From positions 1,560,863 to 1,624,862 of the forward strand of contig QANY01000230.1 in NCBI GenBank assembly GCA_003255025.1: a stretch of DNA of 64,000 nucleotides, in the 5' to 3' direction. Below the pieces are notes generated by a model that saw nothing but the letters and a program-made list of their open reading frames with translations, did no database searches and was not told where the DNA came from. The DNA comes from Datisca glomerata. Taxonomy: Eukaryota; Streptophyta; Magnoliopsida; Cucurbitales; Datiscaceae. The translations under genes were made by a program, and so were the position numbers. Below, one piece after another: positions 59,871 to 64,000 of the stretch (the first letter of the stretch is position 1; the number at the start of each line of letters is the position of its first letter).

Positions 59871-60316
59871 TCGCCATGGAAGAATTTGAGAATTCTGACC
59901 CACTAGAATACGAAAAGGTAAAACCTAGAATACTCAACCAAAATTCTTTCAAAATTAAGAAACTCAATGGTAGGGCAGCCGCTTTTTGCTGAAAACTCTC
60001 ATTCATTAAGTATGGTCATAATGGATTTGAATATCAAAGAAATGCATGGATTAATGAATTGGATGATATTTTGAAAGATGTTGGGTTGAAGCATGACTTC
60101 AATGCAGCACTAATCAAATGGTATGAAAATGGTGAAAATATAGGTTTACACAAAGATAATGAAATTGGTTATGATGACAGAAAAATTTTAACTGTGAACT
60201 TATTAGGACAAACAATTTTTAAAATTTAATTTTCAGATAAAACAATCAAAGAATTTTATACTGGAAGGAACTTTCTTTGTCATGCCTGACGGATTTCAAA
60301 AAGGTCATAGGCATTT
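59871..60316 (+). pseudogene. AlkB-like 2OG-Fe(II) dioxygenase domain in pararetrovirus, copy 2
   Basis: Follows the RNase H end (GFMQEIISKF near 59850). Pieces in order: PRILNQNSFKIKKLNGRAA, YGHNGFEYQRNAWINELDDI, ALIKWYENGENIGLHKDNEI, DDRKILTVNLLGQTIFKI, a TAA near 60227, then after a frameshift near 60257 LEGTFFVMPDGFQKGHRHF. This gives the AlkB fold signature: the Y..G..I..H.D..E motif (His codon 60149-60151, Asp codon 60155-60157), the 'VNLLG.TIF' strand, and 'MP.GFQ...H.H' with the distal iron-binding His. The C-terminal RxxxxxR that binds 2-oxoglutarate is missing here because sequence switches to another module at about 60314. AlkB enzymes remove methyl groups from nucleic-acid bases. 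Best match by pattern is the AlkB type of plant RNA viruses. Confidence 0.82.
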
Positions 60317-60530
60317 TCTATATGGACATTCTCTTAAAAACTAAATCCATTAATATTAGTGCAATAGAAAATACCGAAGGAAGATGAAGAAATGAAAAGA
60401 CCATCTATCAGTTCGCAAAGTTATTTTAAATAAAAGGAAATATAATTATTTTGACTATATTGATTCTTGACACATGATATTCCTACATCAAAATAGTGAT
60501 TTTTCACATTCATGGATTTTAAATTTTGAC
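60317..60530 (+). pseudogene. Second-ORF middle segment joined to the AlkB domain
   Basis: DNA here matches 53050-53335 ('ggacattctctta.aaactaaatccattaatattagt', 'taattattttgactatattga'), that is, the 'FHFVR' version of the second protein. The join lies next to the AlkB distal histidine. It looks like recombination at a short shared 'ttttctata' stretch. Not intact. Confidence 0.65.
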
Positions 60531-61258
60531 AAGATTCACCGGAATGCTTCATTCCTGGTGGGAAAAATATCTCACAGAATAATCCAAAAATATCATCCTT
60601 TCAACAGTAAAGATTGATGTTGAAGGAACCCCAACCTTTGGAGAGTATCAATAAACAATACATGATGCCAATAATACCCTCTTCTATTCCATAATTGAAC
60701 ATTTGATTGGAACGCCAAGTAATGCTACTTCGTGTATCCATGACTAATTAACCAATCTTAGGTTCCCTACCCTAAGTGATTTTGACTGGTACAAAGATAT
60801 ATTTTTGTTCAGAGTAATGTTAAGTGATGATAGTAATCAACCATTTTAGAAAGAAAAATTCATCAACGGCTTACAAAATTTATTTGCCCAAAAAATTAGA
60901 ACAATCCTTAGTGATGACCTAACAAATAGACTATAATAGTCTCACCTACGGTACAAAAATTACCATAATACAAAAAGAAGGTCTAAAAATGTGCATAGAC
61001 ATTAAAATTAATAAACAAATTAAAAACAAAAAGAAAACTGTCAAATATGAATTAGGCAATTTCTGCGAGCAATATGGTTTATCCGTTATTGCACCTTCCC
61101 AAAAAATAAGATAAATTCTCATCTTAATCCTAAAAGGATTTACAAACCTTATAGGAAAAAATACCACAAACTGAAAAATAACAATTGACAAATACTTTTC
61201 TAGCAATAAAAATTATTCAAAAATAAAATTCAATAAAAAATTTGTTGATAAAAGTAAA
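60531..61258 (+). pseudogene. Second plus copy of pararetrovirus coat-protein core
   Basis: Homologous to 56890-57640: GMLHSWWEKYLT, LSDFDWYKDIFLFRVML and ELGNFCEQYGLS can be read with interruptions. It ends just before the zinc knuckle at 'gataaaagtaaaatta', where it abuts the inverted leader of the minus copy. Stops are frequent. Confidence 0.75.
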
Positions 61259-61965
61259 ATTATCAAACAACAATAAACAGTAAAATTGTTATTTCAAGTA
61301 AGATTCAAAACTTACAAGCATTGAGGAAAATTAATTGCCAACGATTAATTAGTGCTCCCGCTCACTAATTGAAGTTGAAGAAAAAGAAGAAGAGTTCACA
61401 AAACAGGAGGAAGAAAGATTGCTTTGTTCTTAAAACAAGTTTTTCTCTCAAAATCGTTAAGAGTGAAAAGAAGTTCTGAGGAAAAAATGAGAGAAGGGGG
61501 CCTATTTATGGGCAAGGAGAGTAGAGTTCATCAGGATCTCATCACTTACCTGCAGCATTCTTTTCTGCTAAAGTAAAATATTTTACATTACAACTATGGA
61601 CTAAGAACAGTAAAAATGAAAAATAGTTGCCTAATTATTTGATAACTAGTACAATTATTGTAGAAAAAGATAAATTACAAAGATTTCTCGATAATTGTTA
61701 TCTTGATTTTCGTGTCTTTATTCTTGGATGTGATGATTGTCGTCTTAAAAAGTCATTGTGACTATTGTTGTATGTTGAAGTCCTTGATAATTGGTATCTT
61801 GGATTATTGTGCTTTGATTGTTGATTTTAGAGAAGTCATTATTGAGCATCTTAAAGATCATTATGATCGTTGCATTATGCTGGAAAGTCATTATAATATT
61901 ATTTTCAGACTTTTTGAATTCTTGATTATTCCACCAATGGTATTTTGCCATAGGTAAATTATTTT
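61259..61965 (-). promoter_or_regulatory. Inverted pararetrovirus leader/promoter region
   Basis: The complement matches 54080-54730: 'actctccttgcccataaataggcc' (TATA box mutated to CATAAATA at 61510-61503) and the conserved 'gattttgagagaaaaacttg'. It ends before the primer site. Its promoter, if active, would fire leftward through the sense fragments. Confidence 0.7.
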
Positions 61966-62345
61966 TATTTATTCATCGCTGAGTTTAATCTCATCAAACG
62001 GATCCTGAGAGTCTTAAAATGGGTCATAAGCCCATTGTGATAAGAAGCAACCCTCTAGTTTATTTTTACCCTTCAATTGCTGACAGGTAGCTTTTCCAGA
62101 TGATTGAGTTTTTTGGATATTTGGTGTAACTAAGTGACTTGACTCTATTGGTAACTCAGAGTTAGGGTTGTTATCATCTTCTAGAAGGAAAAGCATTTTT
62201 TGGATTAATTCTTGCTTCAATTTTTATTTTTTGATTTTATTGTCTTGGACTTTCCTTTTGAAGAAGGTTTTGACTCGGGTCTGGATTCTTTGGATGATTT
62301 TGAACTGGATGATTTGGTTTGTAGATTTTAATTTATAGGCTCATT
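61966..62345 (-). pseudogene. Pararetrovirus second-ORF C-terminus, copy 3
   Basis: 62220-62014 reads KQELIQKMLFLLEDDNNPNS, VTPNIQKTQSSGKATCQQLK and LSQWAYDPF, the same acidic tail region as 53795-54045. It is continuous upstream with the AlkB part of the same copy (HHEFTIVHPQLKLTKSFPQA at 62430-62370). Confidence 0.8.
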
Positions 62346-62960
62346 AATTTTTAATATGGCTTGAGGGAAAGACTTTGTCAATTTTAACTGAGGATGGACA
62401 ATTGTGAACTCATGGTGAATGGAGGCAGTAATTACACGATTTCTGAAAGAAATGCTGATTCTTTTAATTAAGGATTCCACAACATGCCTATGATTTTTTT
62501 TAAATCCGTCAGGCATGACGAAGAAAGTTCCTTCTAGTATAAATTTTTTTTTGATTATTTAATTTCAATTTTAAAAATTGCTTGTCCTAATAGGTTCACA
62601 GTTAAAAAATTTCTATCATCATAACATATTTCATTGTCTTTGCGAAAACATATCTTTCTACCTTTTACATACAATTGGATGAGTGTTGCATTGAAATCAT
62701 GCTTCAACCCAACATCTTCCAAAATTTTATCCTATTCATTAATCCATGCGTTTCTTAGATATTCAAATCCATTATGACCATAATTAGTGAATGAGAATTT
62801 TGAGCAAAAAGAGGTTGCCCTGCCATTGAGTTTCTTGATTTTAAAACAATTTTGGTTGAGTATTCTAGGGTTGACCTTTCCGTATTTTAGCATGCCAGAG
62901 TTCTCAAATTCCTCCATGGTGGAATTTTGAAATGATTTCCTGCATAAATTCATGAGCAAG
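62346..62960 (-). pseudogene. AlkB-like 2OG-Fe(II) dioxygenase domain in pararetrovirus, copy 3
   Basis: Minus strand. 62960-62732: STMEEFENSGMLKYGKVNPR, KLNGRATSFCSKFSFTNYGH, NGFEYLRNAWINE. Then ICFRKDNEICYDDR, where the His of the H.D iron motif has become Arg. Then TVNLLGQAIFKI. 62516-62328: MPDGFKKNHRHVVESLIKRI followed by SISFRNR, which supplies the distal His and the arginines of the R....FR 2-oxoglutarate site that copy 2 lacks. The domain flows directly into the shared second-ORF C-terminus, the layout I take as original. Stops and frameshifts are present near 62730 and 62530. Confidence 0.82.
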
Positions 62961-63744
62961 GAAGTCATGAATTTAATTATTAATGTCTTGAATAAATTAA
63001 ATATTGAAATAAAAAATATTAAAAATAGATTGTTACTTGGAAAAACTTTGTTTGGATACAATGTCAAAACATGTTTTGCAGATTTGTAATTAAATTTTAA
63101 AAGAAATTTTTTATTTAATATATTATCTTGAAATTTATTATTAAACTATATGATTCGATTAATCATTTTAATAATTGAATGATAGATTTCAAATCTTAGA
63201 AATCTAACGCTAGATTGAAACAATCTGATTTTCCCTGCAGAGACAATTAAAATATTTTATTTTACTATCTTGGAAAAAATTAAAATGTTCCCAGTATTGT
63301 TTAATAAATTTAGAGAAAATAAGAATATCTCTAATGCAAACAATCGAGAAATTAGTGAATTGGTTGAAAATTATTTTATGAAACTTACTTGGAGCATTAA
63401 ATGGCATTACATTCCATTTAATGACCAAATGTAATTTTGCACTTATCAATTTCTTTTACCTCGAAAAATCAAAATTTTATGTCAAATTTAGAGAATACAT
63501 CAAAAATTCCAATTTGCTTTTTACGAGTAGGATCTTCAATTCTTTTGAATTTTATTTTATCTTATAAAAAAGTATAATTTTATTTCTTTACAAGAAAATA
63601 AATTTATAGTTTTAAAAATAGAATTTTGTTTTAAAGTATTCAATTTTCCATTGTGAGAAAAAGAAACAAATTTGAATTTGACAGGATTATTCTTGGGATA
63701 AGTAATTATCACATCATACTCTGTTGTAAATGGATCAAAAATTT
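62961..63744 (-). pseudogene. Pararetrovirus protease end, RT and RNase H remnant, copy 3
   Basis: Reading leftward: the end of the protease domain (about 63744-63660), a deleted RT start (FSKFDIKF near 63480), VIKWNVMPFNAPSKFHKI and SIVCIRDILIFSKFIKQYWE (YIDD changed to CIRD) at 63449-63210, then an RNase H tail (63130-62960) after the same internal deletion as copy 2. Confidence 0.78.
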
Positions 63745-64000
63745 CAATTTTTGAGGGAAAGTCTTGGATGATTGTCCTTTTTGATTTTTTATTTTAATTG
63801 GATGATTTGACACTACTAATGATTCAGAGTCAGAATCAATATTGTCTTCAAGGAGAAGAAGCATTTTTTTTGCATTAACTCCTGCTTTAATTTGGAGTTT
63901 GATTTGGTGGCCTTCGGGTTTTCCCTTTGGAGAGGGTTTTTATTTAGGCCTAGATTCTTTGGATGAACTCAATGATTTAGTTTGTGGGACTGATTGTGGA
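63745..64000 (-). pseudogene. Another second-ORF C-terminal fragment, running off the window
   Basis: The complement reads KLQIKAGVNAKKMLLLLED and NHPIKIKNQKGQSSKTFPQ, the same tail as 53795-53940. It abuts protease sequence at about 63745, so a further rearranged viral copy begins here and continues beyond the right edge. Confidence 0.7.

Noticed and set aside
50337..64000. Interpretation of the block as an LTR retrotransposon
   Set aside because: No LTR pair, no integrase motifs, movement-protein and Caulimoviridae-type capsid features, and continuity through a single leader favour an endogenous pararetrovirus.

Overview
The window is AT-rich nuclear DNA from a flowering plant, probably a eudicot. 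It holds one apparently intact host gene with plant-type split exons. Almost everything else is transposable-element or endogenous-virus sequence of plant families: OTA-type Ty3/gypsy, Ty1/copia, CACTA, hAT with DUF659, Tourist- and Stowaway-like MITEs, and Caulimoviridae. No bacterial gene organisation, rRNA, tRNA or CRISPR array was seen.

Layout. 1-5349: minus-strand Ty3/gypsy element reduced to gag-protease, with a 1.3 kb LTR, next to a LINE reverse-transcriptase scrap. 5.7-8.5 kb: an unresolved LTR-element remnant. 8541-15487: a non-autonomous LTR element (B) with target duplication AAAAT; a second copy of the first gypsy family (A2, 9259-12896) sits exactly in its primer-binding region. 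15.5-23.7 kb: non-coding, with two Tourist-like MITEs, microsatellites and old duplications. 23.7-27.1 kb: a decayed hAT element. 27417-30329 (minus): a complete six-exon bHLH transcription factor gene of the FBH / bHLH122-bHLH130 type. 30.6-36.2 kb: intergenic, with a LINE RNase H relic and repeats. 36230-39262: an internally deleted CACTA element. 41911-49153: a Ty1/copia element (TSD ACTTG) carrying a nested solo LTR (46006-47704, TSD GCTAA). 50.3-64 kb: a scrambled block of endogenous pararetrovirus (Caulimoviridae-like) fragments on both strands.

The pararetrovirus block is the most unusual part. It shows a movement protein, a coat protein with CCHC knuckle, an aspartic protease, RT/RNase H, a TATA-led leader and a tRNA-Met primer site, with neither integrase nor LTRs, and sense fragments run head to tail through the leader. 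Downstream of RNase H, two copies on opposite strands carry an AlkB-like 2-oxoglutarate/Fe(II) dioxygenase domain. A third set of fragments has a different, unrecognised domain in that position, while all share the same acidic C-terminus. AlkB domains are established in plant positive-strand RNA viruses; I do not know of one established in a plant reverse-transcribing virus. This module swap is the main candidate for something undescribed. All viral copies are broken by stops, frameshifts and deletions.

The only gene I expect to be functional is the bHLH factor. The rest is a record of nested insertions whose order can be read from target-site duplications and from empty sites in paralogous copies.
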